Below, one piece after another: positions 1 to 9,597 of a DNA stretch of 56,008 nucleotides. Position numbers and translations under genes: made by a program. A model generated the notes under the pieces. It ran no database searches and was not told the DNA's origin. It saw nothing but the letters and a program-made list of their open reading frames with translations. Origin of the DNA: Betaproteobacteria bacterium (GTDB taxonomy: Bacteria > Pseudomonadota > Gammaproteobacteria > Burkholderiales > Burkholderiaceae_D); contig VGHX01000007.1 in the NCBI GenBank assembly GCA_016868055.1, positions 1 to 56,008 on the forward strand, read 5' to 3'. Numbering within the stretch: the first letter of the stretch is position 1; each line of letters opens with the position of its first letter.

Positions 1-721
1 TCACAAGGTAATTAACATCCAGGGTAGTGATCATCACGGCACAATTGCACGCGTGCGCGCGGGCCTGCAGGCGGTCGGCATGGGAATCCCCGCAGGCTAC
101 CCAGACTATGTGCTGCACAAAATGGTGACCGTCATGCGCAATGGCGAGGAAGTGAAAATTTCCAAGCGTGCTGGCTCTTATGTCACCTTGCGCGATCTGA
201 TCGAGTGGTCGGCAGGCGAGGCGCGCGACGCTGCCGGTGAGCGCAATCTCACGCGCGGTCGTGATGCCGTGCGATTTTTTCTGATCTCCCGTAAAGCCGA
301 TACCGAATTCGTGTTCGATGTTGATTTGGCGTTGGCGCAATCAGATGAAAACCCGGTGTACTACGTGCAGTACGCGCACGCGCGCATCTGCTCAGTGCTG
401 TCGCAGTGGGGTGGCGACGAGGCTATGCTGCGGACCGTGGACGTTAGCGCGCTGACGTCGCCGCGCGAGGCGGCCTTGCTCGCCAAGCTCGCCGATTTTC
501 CCGAGGTGCTGAAGAAGGCGGCCGATGAGCTCGGCCCGCACCAGGTCGCGTTTTATTTGCGTGAGCTGGCCGGCGAATTACACAGCTACTACAACGCCGA
601 ACGGGTGCTGGTTGACGATGCCACCATCAAGCACGCGCGGCTGGCGTTGTTGCTGGCCACACGCCAGGTACTCCGCAACGGCTTGGCGCTGATCGGTGTC
701 TCTGCGCCAGAGAGAATGTAA
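1..721 (+). CDS. argS: Arginyl-tRNA synthetase, C-terminal part (5' end outside the window)
   Basis: About 240 codons are visible; the reading frame is open from base 2. The first residues read [13 protein letters not shown], the class I region that precedes the KMSKS loop. The loop itself appears as KISKRAG followed by [11 protein letters not shown], typical of bacterial ArgRS. The remainder is the all-helical DALR anticodon-binding domain, ending in the usual arginyl-tRNA synthetase C-terminus (last codon ATG, then TAA). The enzyme charges tRNA-Arg in the cytoplasm. The SPOR protein gene starts two bases after the stop, so the two are probably cotranscribed. The identification rests on motif recognition and on the argS-SPOR-dsbA neighbourhood familiar from Burkholderiales. 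Confidence 0.95.
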   Translation, partial: HKVINIQGSDHHGTIARVRAGLQAVGMGIPAGYPDYVLHKMVTVMRNGEEVKISKRAGSYVTLRDLIEWSAGEARDAAGERNLTRGRDAVRFFLISRKADTEFVFDVDLALAQSDENPVYYVQYAHARICSVLSQWGGDEAMLRTVDVSALTSPREAALLAKLADFPEVLKKAADELGPHQVAFYLRELAGELHSYYNAERVLVDDATIKHARLALLLATRQVLRNGLALIGVSAPERM

Positions 722-723
722 GC

Positions 724-1329
724 ATGGTCATGCCGCGTGGTGTTCAACAGCAGCGAGGCGGTACCACCGCCGGCCTGATCATCGGGCTCATTATTGGCCT
801 GTTGATTGCGGTCGGCATTGCAATGACCATCATGAAAACCCCGCTGCCGTTCATCGACAAGATCGGCAAGCCTTCGCAGTCGGCGGGTGATTTGGGTGAT
901 CCCAACAAATCATTGCAAGGCAGCACGCGTGATGCGCGTGACGCCGAATCAAATGCCGATCTAAAAACGCCGGCAGCGCCGCCGCCGGTCGCTGAGCCCA
1001 AGCGACCGAGCGCACCCGCGCCAGCCCCGCGCCCGAGCGAAAAGCCAGCCGCTGCGGCGTCACCGGATACCGCGCCGTCAGCAAGCGGCGCCGGCTTCAC
1101 CTACTATTTGCAGGCAGGTGCGTTTCGCGAGCGTCAGGATGCGGAGGCAACCAAGGCACGGCTCGCGCTCATGGGCGTAGCCGCTACCATTGCCGAGCGC
1201 AAATCAGAGATGGGCACGCTGTATCGTGTCCGGGTGGGGCCGTTTGATGATGTTGAAGGCATGAATCGCGCGCGCGTGCGCCTGTCCGACAATGGTGTCG
1301 ATGCGGCTGTTGTGCGTGTACCGAAATAA
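724..1329 (+). CDS. SPOR-domain inner-membrane protein
   Basis: A 201-residue bitopic protein. A short cytoplasmic N-terminus is followed by one membrane helix at about residues 16-38 (AGLIIGLIIGLLIAVGIAM). A Pro/Ala-rich periplasmic linker follows (about 75-120), then a C-terminal SPOR domain (about 123-201), with YYLQAGAF at its first strand and LYRVRVGPF at its third. SPOR domains bind denuded septal peptidoglycan, so a role at the division site or in envelope maintenance is likely. The start ATG is two bases after the argS stop. The dsbA-like gene follows closely, suggesting an argS-spor-dsbA unit. It resembles the FtsN/DamX/DedD architecture but is too short and too weakly specific to name. 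Confidence 0.85.
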   Translation: MVMPRGVQQQRGGTTAGLIIGLIIGLLIAVGIAMTIMKTPLPFIDKIGKPSQSAGDLGDPNKSLQGSTRDARDAESNADLKTPAAPPPVAEPKRPSAPAPAPRPSEKPAAAASPDTAPSASGAGFTYYLQAGAFRERQDAEATKARLALMGVAATIAERKSEMGTLYRVRVGPFDDVEGMNRARVRLSDNGVDAAVVRVPK

Positions 1330-1350
1330 TTTTTGATGAAGGATGGCTCC

Positions 1351-2004
1351 ATGCGACTCTTGCGCCGCTTGTTATTGATTGCCGGCTTCGGCTTGTTATC
1401 GCTGTCTGCCAATGGCGCGCCAAATGCGCCGGTGGAGGGTGTCGAGTACCAGCGCTTGTCGCAGCCGCAACCTACCGACACCGGCAAAAAAGTCGAGGTA
1501 CTGGAATTCTTTTGGTACAACTGCCCGCACTGTCATGCGTTCGAGCCGTATCTCGCGGAATGGGCAAAAAAACAAGGCGACCGTATCGTCTTGAGGCGTA
1601 TTCCGGTTGGCTTTCGTGAGTCCTTCGCGCCGCAGCAAAAGCTTTATTTCGCGCTAGAGGCCATGAACCGGCTTGACTTGCACAAGGCGGTGTTCGATGC
1701 GATCCACCAGCGCCGCATGAAGCTCAATACCGAGCCCGAGATCATGGCGTTCATGGAATCGCAAAACATCGACCAGAAAAAATTCAGCGAGACCTTCCAC
1801 TCATTTAGCGTGCAAAGCAAGGTGGCGCGTGTGCGTCAGCTGCAGGAAGCGTTTCGGATCGACGGCGTCCCAACTGTTGCCATCGATGGTCAGTACCTAA
1901 CCTCGCCATCGATTATTGGGCAGCACATGCGCGGTGCACCGGAAGAGTCTCTCAATAGCGCCACGCTGACCGTAATGGATGCGCTGGTCGCCAAGAAAAA
2001 GTGA
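1351..2004 (+). CDS. dsbA: Thiol:disulfide interchange protein, DsbA family
   Basis: Periplasmic thioredoxin-fold oxidase that introduces disulfides into exported proteins. The chosen ATG at 1351 has AAGGA seven bases upstream and begins a good Sec signal peptide (MRLLRRLLLIAGFGLLSLSA, cleavage near NGA-P). The longer reading from 1333 would put extra acidic residues before the n-region and is disfavoured. The active site CPHC is at residues 58-61, preceded by EFFWYN, and the cis-proline segment GVPTVAIDG lies in the C-terminal half. Length is 217 residues, normal for DsbA. The product is probably reoxidised by a DsbB that is not in this window. Confidence 0.88.
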   Translation: MRLLRRLLLIAGFGLLSLSANGAPNAPVEGVEYQRLSQPQPTDTGKKVEVLEFFWYNCPHCHAFEPYLAEWAKKQGDRIVLRRIPVGFRESFAPQQKLYFALEAMNRLDLHKAVFDAIHQRRMKLNTEPEIMAFMESQNIDQKKFSETFHSFSVQSKVARVRQLQEAFRIDGVPTVAIDGQYLTSPSIIGQHMRGAPEESLNSATLTVMDALVAKKK

Positions 2005-2035
2005 GTGGCTGTCGTTTTAGTGGCTATCGTTGTTG

Positions 2036-2425
2036 CTAGCGTTTTTTATAGGCGCGCACCAAGGCTCTCAGCATTTCGAGGCCGATTTGTCGGTGATGCT
2101 CGTCTAACTGATTCAGTAGTGAACTAGCCCTCTGATCGGTCATGCTCCTGTCAGTGCCGCCGTTTTTTTGGGTGTTGCCATTACCGAACCGCAGCCAGTC
2201 GGCCGGCACATCCAGCCAACTGGCGAGTGCGCGCAGCTTTTCTTGGGTTGGAATGGATTCACCCTGCAGCCATTTGCGGGCCGCATGCACTGTAACCGGA
2301 TGACCCTGGAAACGCCCGTTGAATTCTCGCGCCAATTGCGTTGGGCTATTGGGCGAGTACTCGGCGTTACGTAGCGCTTGTTGCAGCCTGTCGCTGAAGG
2401 CTGAGCGCTCTTCGGTAGAATTCAT
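2036..2425 (-). CDS. XRE-type helix-turn-helix regulator
   Basis: A 129-residue protein read from ATG 2425; a TTG three codons upstream is possible. The N-terminal half contains a Cro/C1-like helix-turn-helix: FSDRLQQAL, SPTQLAREFN, then HAARKWLQGESIPTQEKLRALASWLDV. The motif SIPTQEKL..LASWLDVPADWLRFG is typical of small XRE regulators related to phage and plasmid repressors. The C-terminal part is helical and probably dimerises. No target can be deduced. It converges with dsbA and is followed by no partner gene. Inverted repeats in the region upstream (2434-2497) could be its own operator. Confidence 0.75.
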   Translation of the reverse strand: MNSTEERSAFSDRLQQALRNAEYSPNSPTQLAREFNGRFQGHPVTVHAARKWLQGESIPTQEKLRALASWLDVPADWLRFGNGNTQKNGGTDRSMTDQRASSLLNQLDEHHRQIGLEMLRALVRAYKKR

Positions 2426-2433
2426 TGGACTCA

Positions 2434-2497
2434 ACTATTATTCATCGGCGCACTATTCCATGCGGCCGTGTAATAGTCAGTCCTAATCGAGACGATT
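2434..2497. promoter_or_regulatory. Inverted repeats upstream of the XRE gene, possible autoregulatory operator
   Basis: Two dyads lie upstream of the XRE start codon: AATCG-AGA-CGATT at 2485-2497, and a spaced pair ACTATTA (2434-2440) / TAATAGT (2471-2477). Small XRE regulators often repress themselves through such sites. No convincing promoter hexamers were found, so this is a weak call. Confidence 0.3.
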
Positions 2498-2620
2498 GTC
2501 TGTTAAAAAACAAATATTGCGAAAATAAAAAGAATTCGCTGCGTTGGCGCCACGCCAAACGCGTGCCGCTATGCTGCAGCGCAAACTCACAGCCGCGGTT
2601 CACGCTGGAAGAAAATTGGC

Positions 2621-3658
2621 TTACCGCACAAAGCGTATAACGCCATCATCATCATGGATGCGCCGCAATTCACCGGCGAACCACAAGCGGTGCAGATGCG
2701 CCAGCGCCTCCCCCATGGCGAAGGTGAGCTGATGCATATCCAGATCACGCCGGAACATCATGGGCACGATGTCGGCGGCTGAGCGCGGTACCTCGCAAGC
2801 AGCGCGCACCTCATCTAATCGCGCTGCATGGTGCTCCTGTAGCTGTCGCACGCGCTGATGAATACCGCGAAACGGTCTGCCGTGCGACGGCAGCACCAGC
2901 GTCTGCGCTGGCAAAGAACGAAATTGCTGCAGTGATTCGAGAAACTGACCTACGGCATCCGCTTCAGGCTCGATCGCGAACACCGATGTGTTGGTAGAGA
3001 TCTTTGGCAGCAGCATGTCGCCGGAGATCAAAATGTTTAGCGATTCGCAATACAGCGCCGCATGCTCGGGCGAGTGCCCGGTACCGATAATGATGCGCCA
3101 GTTATGGGAGCCGATGCGCAGCGCTACGCGCGGATCGAGTCGGATAAACTGCGCCGGCACTTTGGGCACCAGCGTCGGGTAGTAGGCTTTGCGCCCCTCG
3201 AGCTGCGACAACATGGCGGGATCGCGCAGCCCATGCCGGCGGAAATGCGGAATCGTCGCCGGCCCATCGGCGCCTGGCAGCCCGGCTGACATCATGCGCG
3301 CGAACCCATACTCTCCCACGCTCATCCACAGCGACACGCCCCATCGCTCGCATAACCAGTCCGCCAGACCCACATGGTCCGGGTGACAGTGAGTCACGAT
3401 GACGCGGGTAATCGGGCGACCATCAAGCACCTCGGTAAACACCTGCTCCCAGGCAGCGCGGGTGGCGTCGTTAGCAATACCGCAATCCACCACTGCCCAG
3501 CCATCGCCATCCTCCAGCAGCCACAAGTTGATATGGTTGAGCGCAAAAGGCAGACCCATACGGATCCATCGTACCTCGGGTGTAATCGACAGCGCAGCGC
3601 CGGTGGCTGGCAAAGTCTCGCCAAAAGGGTAGGACAACTCGGCTTCAAGAGCATTCAT
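2621..3658 (-). CDS. MBL-fold metallo-hydrolase, divergent from liuR
   Basis: A 345-residue protein with the metallo-beta-lactamase fold. The metal motif THCHPDH is at residues 89-95 and IIGTGHSPEH supplies the next histidine. SGDMLLP gives the bridging aspartate and LPSHGRPF the last histidine. A C-terminal helical extension of about 80 residues follows, similar to the MBL/LACTB2-like family often found near branched-chain acyl-CoA genes. The substrate is unknown; CoA-ester or glyoxalase-II-like hydrolysis are possibilities. It is transcribed away from liuR, and the 18-bp palindrome at 3729-3746 lies between the two starts, so LiuR may control both. Confidence 0.82.
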   Translation of the reverse strand: MNALEAELSYPFGETLPATGAALSITPEVRWIRMGLPFALNHINLWLLEDGDGWAVVDCGIANDATRAAWEQVFTEVLDGRPITRVIVTHCHPDHVGLADWLCERWGVSLWMSVGEYGFARMMSAGLPGADGPATIPHFRRHGLRDPAMLSQLEGRKAYYPTLVPKVPAQFIRLDPRVALRIGSHNWRIIIGTGHSPEHAALYCESLNILISGDMLLPKISTNTSVFAIEPEADAVGQFLESLQQFRSLPAQTLVLPSHGRPFRGIHQRVRQLQEHHAARLDEVRAACEVPRSAADIVPMMFRRDLDMHQLTFAMGEALAHLHRLWFAGELRRIHDDDGVIRFVR

Positions 3659-3726
3659 GGCGGCGCTTTCGGCAGCGGCGCGCGAGGGTTTGCAAAGCGT
3701 GCCCGCGCGCCTACAATAGCCAGCAA

Positions 3727-3748
3727 TTGACGTTTACGTAAACGTCCA
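3727..3748. promoter_or_regulatory. Probable LiuR operator between the MBL gene and liuR
   Basis: A perfect 18-bp palindrome, gacgtttacgtaaacgtc, occupies 3729-3746 and is extended by TT on the left (3727). TTGACG at 3727-3732 could itself be a -35 element for liuR, with a weak -10 (TCTACC) 17 bases on, so the operator would lie across the -35 and spacer. That position is usual for MerR-family regulators. A closely related sequence lies upstream of icmF (46946-46967). Confidence 0.7.
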
Positions 3749-3799
3749 TTCTACCCTTGCTGCGCTCACTATCCGGCGCCGGCATTGCTCCTCGTTGCC

Positions 3800-4219
3800 A
3801 TGGCCACCTACACCATTACCGAACTAGCGCGCGAATTCGACATCACGCCGCGCACCATTCGTTTTTACGAAGACCAAGGGCTGATCAGCCCCAAGCGCGA
3901 GGGCAGTAGCGGTCGGGTCCGGGTGTACGGCGCACGGGATCGGATCCGCCTGAAGCTCACGCTGCGTGGTAAACGGCTGGGCCTCACGCTATCCGAGATC
4001 AAGGATTTGGTCGATATGTACGACTCGCCCAAGGACTCCTCTGCGCAACTTAAACGTTTTCTGGTGGTGTTGGCGCGTCACCGCGAGATGCTTGAGCAGC
4101 AGCGTGAGGATCTGGAAGTGACGCTGTCGGAAATTGCCATGCATGAGGCGCAGTGCCAGCGCTTGCTGGACGAAGGACTGCACAAGCGTAAAAGCGGCGG
4201 CGTAAGACGCGTCGCCTGA
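3800..4219 (+). CDS. liuR: MerR-family regulator of the liu (leucine/isovalerate) operon
   Basis: A 139-residue regulator from ATG 3800. The alternative TTG at 3785 adds five residues with no support. The MerR winged helix-turn-helix is at the N-terminus: TITELAREFDITPRTIRFYE, then DQGLISPKREGSSGRVRVYG. It is followed by a helix-rich region (RLKLTLRGKRLGLTLSEIKDLVDMY) and a long coiled coil to about residue 120. This is the LiuR subgroup, which responds to branched-chain catabolic signals and controls isovaleryl-CoA genes. It heads the operon; liuA begins 27 bases after its stop. The palindrome at 3729-3746 is its likely autoregulatory site. Confidence 0.88.
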   Translation: MATYTITELAREFDITPRTIRFYEDQGLISPKREGSSGRVRVYGARDRIRLKLTLRGKRLGLTLSEIKDLVDMYDSPKDSSAQLKRFLVVLARHREMLEQQREDLEVTLSEIAMHEAQCQRLLDEGLHKRKSGGVRRVA

Positions 4220-4246
4220 TTCAACCTAAACCCGCAAGGAGTCTGC

Positions 4247-5431
4247 ATGCTGAACCTGCCAGGACTCAGCTTTGATCATGGCGACGATATCGCCGCACTA
4301 CGCGACGCTGTGCAGCAGTTTGCTGCGGCCGAGATTGCGCCACGTGCCGATCAGATTGATCGCAGCGACCAATTCCCGATGGACTTGTGGCGCAAAATGG
4401 GTGATCTCGGTTTGCTGGGCATCACGGCCGAAGAGGCCTATGGTGGTAGCGCGATGGGCTATCTTGCGCACATCATCGCTATGGAAGAAATTTCGCGCGC
4501 TTCCGCCTCTGTCGGGCTATCGTACGGCGCGCATTCGAATTTATGCGTTAACCAGATACGTCGTAACGGCAGCGACGAACAAAGAGCCAAATATTTACCC
4601 AAGCTGATCTCGGGCGAGCATATCGGTGCGCTCGCCATGTCGGAGCCCAACGCTGGCTCGGATGTTGTCAGCATGCGTTTGCGCGCGGATTTCAAAGGCG
4701 ATCGCTGGATCCTCAACGGCAGCAAGATGTGGATCACCAACGGCCCCGATGCCGACGTCTTGGTGGTGTACGCAAAAAACGATCTCGAGGCTGGGCCACG
4801 CGGCATCACCGCGTTTCTGATTGAAAAACACTTCAAAGGATTTTCAGTTGCGCAAAAGCTCGACAAACTCGGTATGCGTGGCTCGCACACGGGTGAGTTG
4901 GTGTTTCAGGATTGCGAGGTGCCAGCCGAAAACGTACTCGGCGGTTTAGGCCGTGGCGTGAATGTGCTGATGTCCGGCCTGGATTATGAGCGCGCGGTGT
5001 TATCGGGCGGGCCACTCGGCGTCATGCAGGCCTGCATGGATGTAGTGGTGCCTTATGTGCATGACCGCAAACAGTTCGGCCAGCCGATTGGCGAGTTTCA
5101 GCTCATCCAGGGCAAGCTGGCGGATATGTATTCAACCATGATGGCCTGCAAGGCCTATGTGTACGCGGTGGGTCAGGCATGTGATCGCGCTAAGGCGCCC
5201 GAGCAAGTGCGCGCCTTGCGTAAAGATGCGGCAGGTGCGATTTTGTACTCCGCAGAAAAAGCGACCTGGATGGCCGGCGAAGCGATTCAGGCACTAGGGG
5301 GCAACGGCTACATCAACGACTACCCGACCGGTCGGCTGTGGCGCGACGCCAAGCTGTATGAAATTGGTGCAGGTACCAGCGAGATCCGACGCATGCTAAT
5401 CGGTCGTGAGTTATTTGCTGAAACTGCCTGA
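4247..5431 (+). CDS. liuA: Isovaleryl-CoA dehydrogenase
   Basis: A 394-residue FAD enzyme that oxidises isovaleryl-CoA to 3-methylcrotonyl-CoA, the third step of leucine catabolism. AAGGAG precedes the ATG. Three points mark it as IVD rather than a generic acyl-CoA dehydrogenase. [13 protein letters not shown] places the catalytic glutamate at residue 248, the position used by IVD. The C-terminal segment reads [17 protein letters not shown], with AG where short-chain enzymes have the catalytic EG. The flavin segment [13 protein letters not shown] is intact. It lies directly behind liuR. Electrons would pass to ETF, which is not encoded here. Confidence 0.93.
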   Translation: MLNLPGLSFDHGDDIAALRDAVQQFAAAEIAPRADQIDRSDQFPMDLWRKMGDLGLLGITAEEAYGGSAMGYLAHIIAMEEISRASASVGLSYGAHSNLCVNQIRRNGSDEQRAKYLPKLISGEHIGALAMSEPNAGSDVVSMRLRADFKGDRWILNGSKMWITNGPDADVLVVYAKNDLEAGPRGITAFLIEKHFKGFSVAQKLDKLGMRGSHTGELVFQDCEVPAENVLGGLGRGVNVLMSGLDYERAVLSGGPLGVMQACMDVVVPYVHDRKQFGQPIGEFQLIQGKLADMYSTMMACKAYVYAVGQACDRAKAPEQVRALRKDAAGAILYSAEKATWMAGEAIQALGGNGYINDYPTGRLWRDAKLYEIGAGTSEIRRMLIGRELFAETA

Positions 5432-5447
5432 AAGGACACCACCTACC

Positions 5448-7241
5448 ATGCAGCATTTCCCGAAGCTATTGTCGTCACAGATCGCATTTGATATCGCCCG
5501 CGTCATCATGGACGGCTTTGACAAGCACTACCGTTTGTTTCGCGAAACCAGTCAGGCGGCACGCCGACACTTCGAGCAACTCACTTGGAAAGCAGCGCAA
5601 GCCGAGGCGCGCGAACGCATCGCGTTTTATGATCGACGTGTGCAAGAGTGCGTGCAGGCGCTCGAAGACGAATACGGCCAAGACGATTTAACCGATGCGG
5701 TGTGGCGCGAGGTCAAGCTTCATTACATCGGCATGCTGACCGAGCACCGGCAGCCAGAGTTAGCAGAGACATTTTTCAACTCGGTGTGCTGCAGCATCTT
5801 GCACCGCACTTATTTTAATAACGATTTTATTTTTGTCTGGCCCACTATCTCGACCGAGTACATCGAGCCGCGCGAGGCTATTCCTGCTTACCGTGTGTAT
5901 TACCCTGCAAAAGATGGCATGCGAAATGCGCTGCGCCGGATGATCACCAACTTTCAGTTTGCGGGCGAGTTCGCAGATCTTGAGCATGATCTTGCTTTGG
6001 TCGAGACACGCTTAAACGCTTTGCCCGGTAATGAGCGCCCGGAAGCAAATTACCAATTACAAGTATTGTCTTCGCCGTTTCTTCGCAATAAAGGCGCTTA
6101 TCTGGTGGGCAAGCTAGTCAATGGCAGCCAGAGCCATGGTTTTGTGATTCCGGTGCTGCACAATCGCTCAGGTGCTTTATTTATAGATGCGCTACTGACA
6201 GATCCAAGTCAGATCACGCTGCTGTTTTCATTTACGCGAGCCTACTTCATGGTGGACATGGAGGTACCCTCGGCGTATGTAAATTTTTTGCACGGTATTA
6301 TGCCGAGCAAGCCGCGTAGCGAGATCTATACGATTCTCGGTTTACAGAAACAAGGCAAGGCGGCGTTCTATCGCGACTTTCTGCATCACCTCGCGCACTC
6401 GTCTGACAATTTCGCGATTGCGCCCGGCATCCGTGGCTTGGTGATGGTGGTGTTTGCACTGCCGTCTTTTCCGTATGTGTTCAAAGTGATCAAGGATCAC
6501 TTCCCGGCGCCTAAAGAAACCACGCGCGAGCTGGTCAAAGAAAAATATCTGCTGGTGAAGTACCACGACCGCGTGGGGCGCATGGCTGATACCCTGGAGT
6601 ATTCGAATGTGGCGTTTCCGCGAGCACGTTTTCCGGATGAGTTGCTTGATGAGTTGAAAGAAGTGGCGCCCTCGCTGATCGAAGAAGACAGCGATCAGGT
6701 GATCGTGCGTCATTTGTACATTGAGCGCCGCATGACACCGCTGAACATCTGGCTAACCGAAGCCGAAGCGGCGGGGGACGAGGCGAAGATGGAGCATGGC
6801 GTGCGCGAGTACGGTAATGCCATCAAAGACTTGGTTGCAGCGAATATTTTTCCCGGCGATATGCTGTATAAAAATTTTGGTGTTACGCGCCAGGGCCGCG
6901 TGGTGTTTTACGACTATGACGAGATTGAGTACATCACAGATTGCAATTTCCGCGATATCCCGCCGCCGCGCAACGAAGAAGACGAGATGGCGAGTGAGCC
7001 TTGGTACTCGGTCGCCAAGAATGATGTATTCCCGGAGCAGTTTGGCGTTTTCTTGCTGGGCAACCCCAAGGTGCGTCACTATTTCATGCAGTACCACGCG
7101 GATTTGCTCACCGCCGAATACTGGCGCAATAAAAGAACCCGCATTCTTGACGGGCAGGTTGAAGATGTATTCCCCTACCCGCAAGAGATTCGTTTCATTC
7201 ATCAGCAAGGCGCAGGGGCGCCTTCAGCACAAGCGGCTTGA
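5448..7241 (+). CDS. aceK: Isocitrate dehydrogenase kinase/phosphatase
   Basis: A 597-residue bifunctional enzyme that phosphorylates and dephosphorylates isocitrate dehydrogenase, switching carbon between the TCA cycle and the glyoxylate shunt. AAAGGA lies before ATG 5448; an in-frame upstream start at 5406 would overlap liuA and is unlikely. The nucleotide-loop segment [12 protein letters not shown] is near residue 325. [11 protein letters not shown] (about 469) and [11 protein letters not shown] (about 486) form the kinase-like active site. The length is normal and no frame defect was seen. It is placed 16 bases after liuA and before the thiolase, inside the branched-chain operon, which suggests coordination of acetyl-CoA production with shunt control. 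Confidence 0.95.
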   Translation: MQHFPKLLSSQIAFDIARVIMDGFDKHYRLFRETSQAARRHFEQLTWKAAQAEARERIAFYDRRVQECVQALEDEYGQDDLTDAVWREVKLHYIGMLTEHRQPELAETFFNSVCCSILHRTYFNNDFIFVWPTISTEYIEPREAIPAYRVYYPAKDGMRNALRRMITNFQFAGEFADLEHDLALVETRLNALPGNERPEANYQLQVLSSPFLRNKGAYLVGKLVNGSQSHGFVIPVLHNRSGALFIDALLTDPSQITLLFSFTRAYFMVDMEVPSAYVNFLHGIMPSKPRSEIYTILGLQKQGKAAFYRDFLHHLAHSSDNFAIAPGIRGLVMVVFALPSFPYVFKVIKDHFPAPKETTRELVKEKYLLVKYHDRVGRMADTLEYSNVAFPRARFPDELLDELKEVAPSLIEEDSDQVIVRHLYIERRMTPLNIWLTEAEAAGDEAKMEHGVREYGNAIKDLVAANIFPGDMLYKNFGVTRQGRVVFYDYDEIEYITDCNFRDIPPPRNEEDEMASEPWYSVAKNDVFPEQFGVFLLGNPKVRHYFMQYHADLLTAEYWRNKRTRILDGQVEDVFPYPQEIRFIHQQGAGAPSAQAA

Positions 7242-7256
7242 TACCAGGAGATAGAC

Positions 7257-8438
7257 ATGCAAGATCCGATTGTTATCGTCGGCGCAGCGCGAACCTCGAT
7301 GGGCGCGTTTCAAGGCGACTTCGTCTCACTTGCGGCGGCTGATCTTGGTGCGGTCGCCATACGCGCAGCGCTTGAGCGCGCGGGCGTTTCAGCAGATAGC
7401 GTAGACGAGGTCATCTTTGGTAACTGTTTAATGGCCGGCCAAGGGCAGGCGCCAGCGAGGCAAGCGGCGATCAAAGCGGGCGTGCCGGTATCTGCAGGTG
7501 CGGTGACACTATCGAAGATGTGCGGCTCGGCGATGCAGGCAACGATCTATGGCGTCGACTCACTGCTTGCGGGTACCAACCATGTCGTGGTGGCCGGCGG
7601 CATGGAATCCATGACCAATGCGCCGTACTTGATTCCGAAAGCGCGCGGCGGCTATCGTATCGGGCACGGCATGATGTATGACCACATGATGCTCGATGGT
7701 CTGGAGGATGCCTATGAGCGCGGTCGTTCCATGGGCACCTATGCTGAGGACTGCGCCGATAAGTATCAGTTCACTCGCGAGCAACAAGACGCTTATGCGA
7801 TTGCGTCGGTTCAGCGAGCGCAGGCCGCTGCAGCGGCGGGGTCATTTGACTGGGAAATCGCACCGGTCACGGTCGCCGCTAAAGGTGGCGATATCGTCAT
7901 CACGAAAGACGAAGGCCCGCTGAAAGCCAAGCCGGAAAAAATCAGTGCGCTTAAGCCGGCATTCAAAAAGGACGGCACGATTACCGCAGCGTCATCCTCT
8001 TCGATTAATGATGGGGCTGCGGCGTTGGTGCTGATGCGTGAATCTACCGCGAAAGCGATGTCGGTAACGCCGATCGCGCGTATTGTCGCGCATAGCCGGC
8101 ACTCGCAAGCACCCAGCTGGTTTACCACCGCGCCCGTTGGTTCAATACAAAAAATTTACGATAAAACCGGCTGGTCGACTGAGCAGGTTGATTTGTTCGA
8201 AGTAAACGAGGCCTTTGCTGCGGTGGCCATGGCAGCCATGCATGATCACGGTATTGCGCACGATAGGATCAATATTCACGGTGGCGCGTGTGCGCTTGGG
8301 CATCCGATTGGCGCATCCGGCGCACGCATCATTGTCACGCTTCTTGGTGCATTGAAAAAGACGGGTGGTAAGCGTGGCGTTGCCTCGCTATGCATTGGCG
8401 GCGGTGAAGCGACTGCCGTTGCTATCGAGATGCTTTAA
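7257..8438 (+). CDS. Acetyl-CoA C-acetyltransferase (thiolase II family)
   Basis: A 393-residue biosynthetic/degradative thiolase. The nucleophilic Cys89 sits in LSKMCGSAMQA, His349 in ALGHPIGASGAR and the second Cys379 in SLCIGGGEA. GGAG precedes the ATG by a few bases. Acting on acetoacetyl-CoA it would produce two acetyl-CoA, a logical end of leucine breakdown. Activity on 2-methylacetoacetyl-CoA from isoleucine is also possible. It starts 15 bases after aceK and is followed by an acyl-CoA dehydrogenase. Separating AtoB/PhaA-like from broader thiolases is not possible here. Confidence 0.92.
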   Translation: MQDPIVIVGAARTSMGAFQGDFVSLAAADLGAVAIRAALERAGVSADSVDEVIFGNCLMAGQGQAPARQAAIKAGVPVSAGAVTLSKMCGSAMQATIYGVDSLLAGTNHVVVAGGMESMTNAPYLIPKARGGYRIGHGMMYDHMMLDGLEDAYERGRSMGTYAEDCADKYQFTREQQDAYAIASVQRAQAAAAAGSFDWEIAPVTVAAKGGDIVITKDEGPLKAKPEKISALKPAFKKDGTITAASSSSINDGAAALVLMRESTAKAMSVTPIARIVAHSRHSQAPSWFTTAPVGSIQKIYDKTGWSTEQVDLFEVNEAFAAVAMAAMHDHGIAHDRINIHGGACALGHPIGASGARIIVTLLGALKKTGGKRGVASLCIGGGEATAVAIEML

Positions 8439-8466
8439 GTCCAGCTATTCAACGCGCCAGCTCGCC

Positions 8467-9597
8467 ATGGTTTTATCTGAACAGCATCACATGATTCGTA
8501 ATGCGCTGCGAGAGTTCTCGCAGCAGCAGCTGCGGCCCAATGCGGCAGCATGGGATCGCGAGCGACAATTTCCGCGCGAGGCACTCAAGCAGCTGGCGCA
8601 ACTCGGTGCATTTGGTGTCGCGGTACCTGAAGCCCATGGTGGCGCTGGCCTGGACTATCTGGCCCTAGCGATTGTGATTGAAGAAATTGCCGCAGGCGAT
8701 GGCGGTACCTCCACCATTATTTCGGTCAATAACTGCCCGGTGTGCAGCATCGGCATGAGCTACGCCGACGAAGCGCAGAAGACACAATGGCTACAGCCGT
8801 TGGCGCGTGGCGATATGCTCGGCGCGTTCGCGCTCACCGAGCCGCATGCGGGTAGCGATGCCTCGGCGCTTCGTACCACTGCGCGGCGCGATGGCGATCA
8901 CTATGTGCTGAATGGTGTGAAGCAATTTATTACCAGCGGCAAACATGCCGATGTGTGCATCGTGATGGCCGTCACGGATAAAGCGGCTGGCAAGCGCGGT
9001 ATTAGCGCGTTCTGGGTTCCCACCAACACGCCCGGCTATATCGTGGCCCGGGTTGAAGACAAGCTCGGTCAGCACTCGTCCGACACTGCCCAAATTGTTT
9101 TGGAAGACTGCCGCATCCCGGTAGCGAATCGGATTGGCGACGAGGGCATGGGCTACAAGATTGCGTTATCTGGCCTGGAGGGTGGCCGCATCGGTATTGC
9201 CGCGCAAGCGGTCGGCATGGCGCGCGCTGCATTTGAGGCAGCACTCGCTTATGCCAAAGACAGAGAAAGTTTTGACCAGACTTTGTTCAATCATCAAGCG
9301 GTGCAATTCAAGCTGGCCGACATGGCAACGCAGATCGAGGCAGCGCGCCAATTGGTGTGGCATGCAGCGAGCATGAAAGACGCTGGCGTATCTTGCTTGA
9401 AAGAGGCGGCGATGGCCAAGTTGTTTGCCAGCGAAATAGCAGAAAAAATTTGCAGCGATGCGATACAGATTCATGGAGGTTATGGTTATCTGGCAGACTT
9501 TCCGGTCGAACGCATCTACCGCGATGTACGTGTGTGCCAGATTTATGAGGGCACCAGTGACATACAAAAAATCTTGATCGGACGCGCGCTGGCCTAA
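8467..9597 (+). CDS. Acyl-CoA dehydrogenase, short/branched-chain type
   Basis: A 376-residue flavoenzyme from ATG 8467; the frame is open further upstream into the thiolase gene but a start there is unlikely. Unlike LiuA, it has the catalytic glutamate at the C-terminal position: IYEGTSDIQKILIGRA, Glu361. The helix-G position reads GLEGGRIGIAAQA without the IVD glutamate. This pattern fits short-chain, 2-methylbutyryl-CoA or isobutyryl-CoA dehydrogenases. The flavin segment AFALTEPHAGSDAS is intact. Its presence beside a thiolase suggests that the operon also handles isoleucine or valine intermediates. Confidence 0.9.
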   Translation: MVLSEQHHMIRNALREFSQQQLRPNAAAWDRERQFPREALKQLAQLGAFGVAVPEAHGGAGLDYLALAIVIEEIAAGDGGTSTIISVNNCPVCSIGMSYADEAQKTQWLQPLARGDMLGAFALTEPHAGSDASALRTTARRDGDHYVLNGVKQFITSGKHADVCIVMAVTDKAAGKRGISAFWVPTNTPGYIVARVEDKLGQHSSDTAQIVLEDCRIPVANRIGDEGMGYKIALSGLEGGRIGIAAQAVGMARAAFEAALAYAKDRESFDQTLFNHQAVQFKLADMATQIEAARQLVWHAASMKDAGVSCLKEAAMAKLFASEIAEKICSDAIQIHGGYGYLADFPVERIYRDVRVCQIYEGTSDIQKILIGRALA

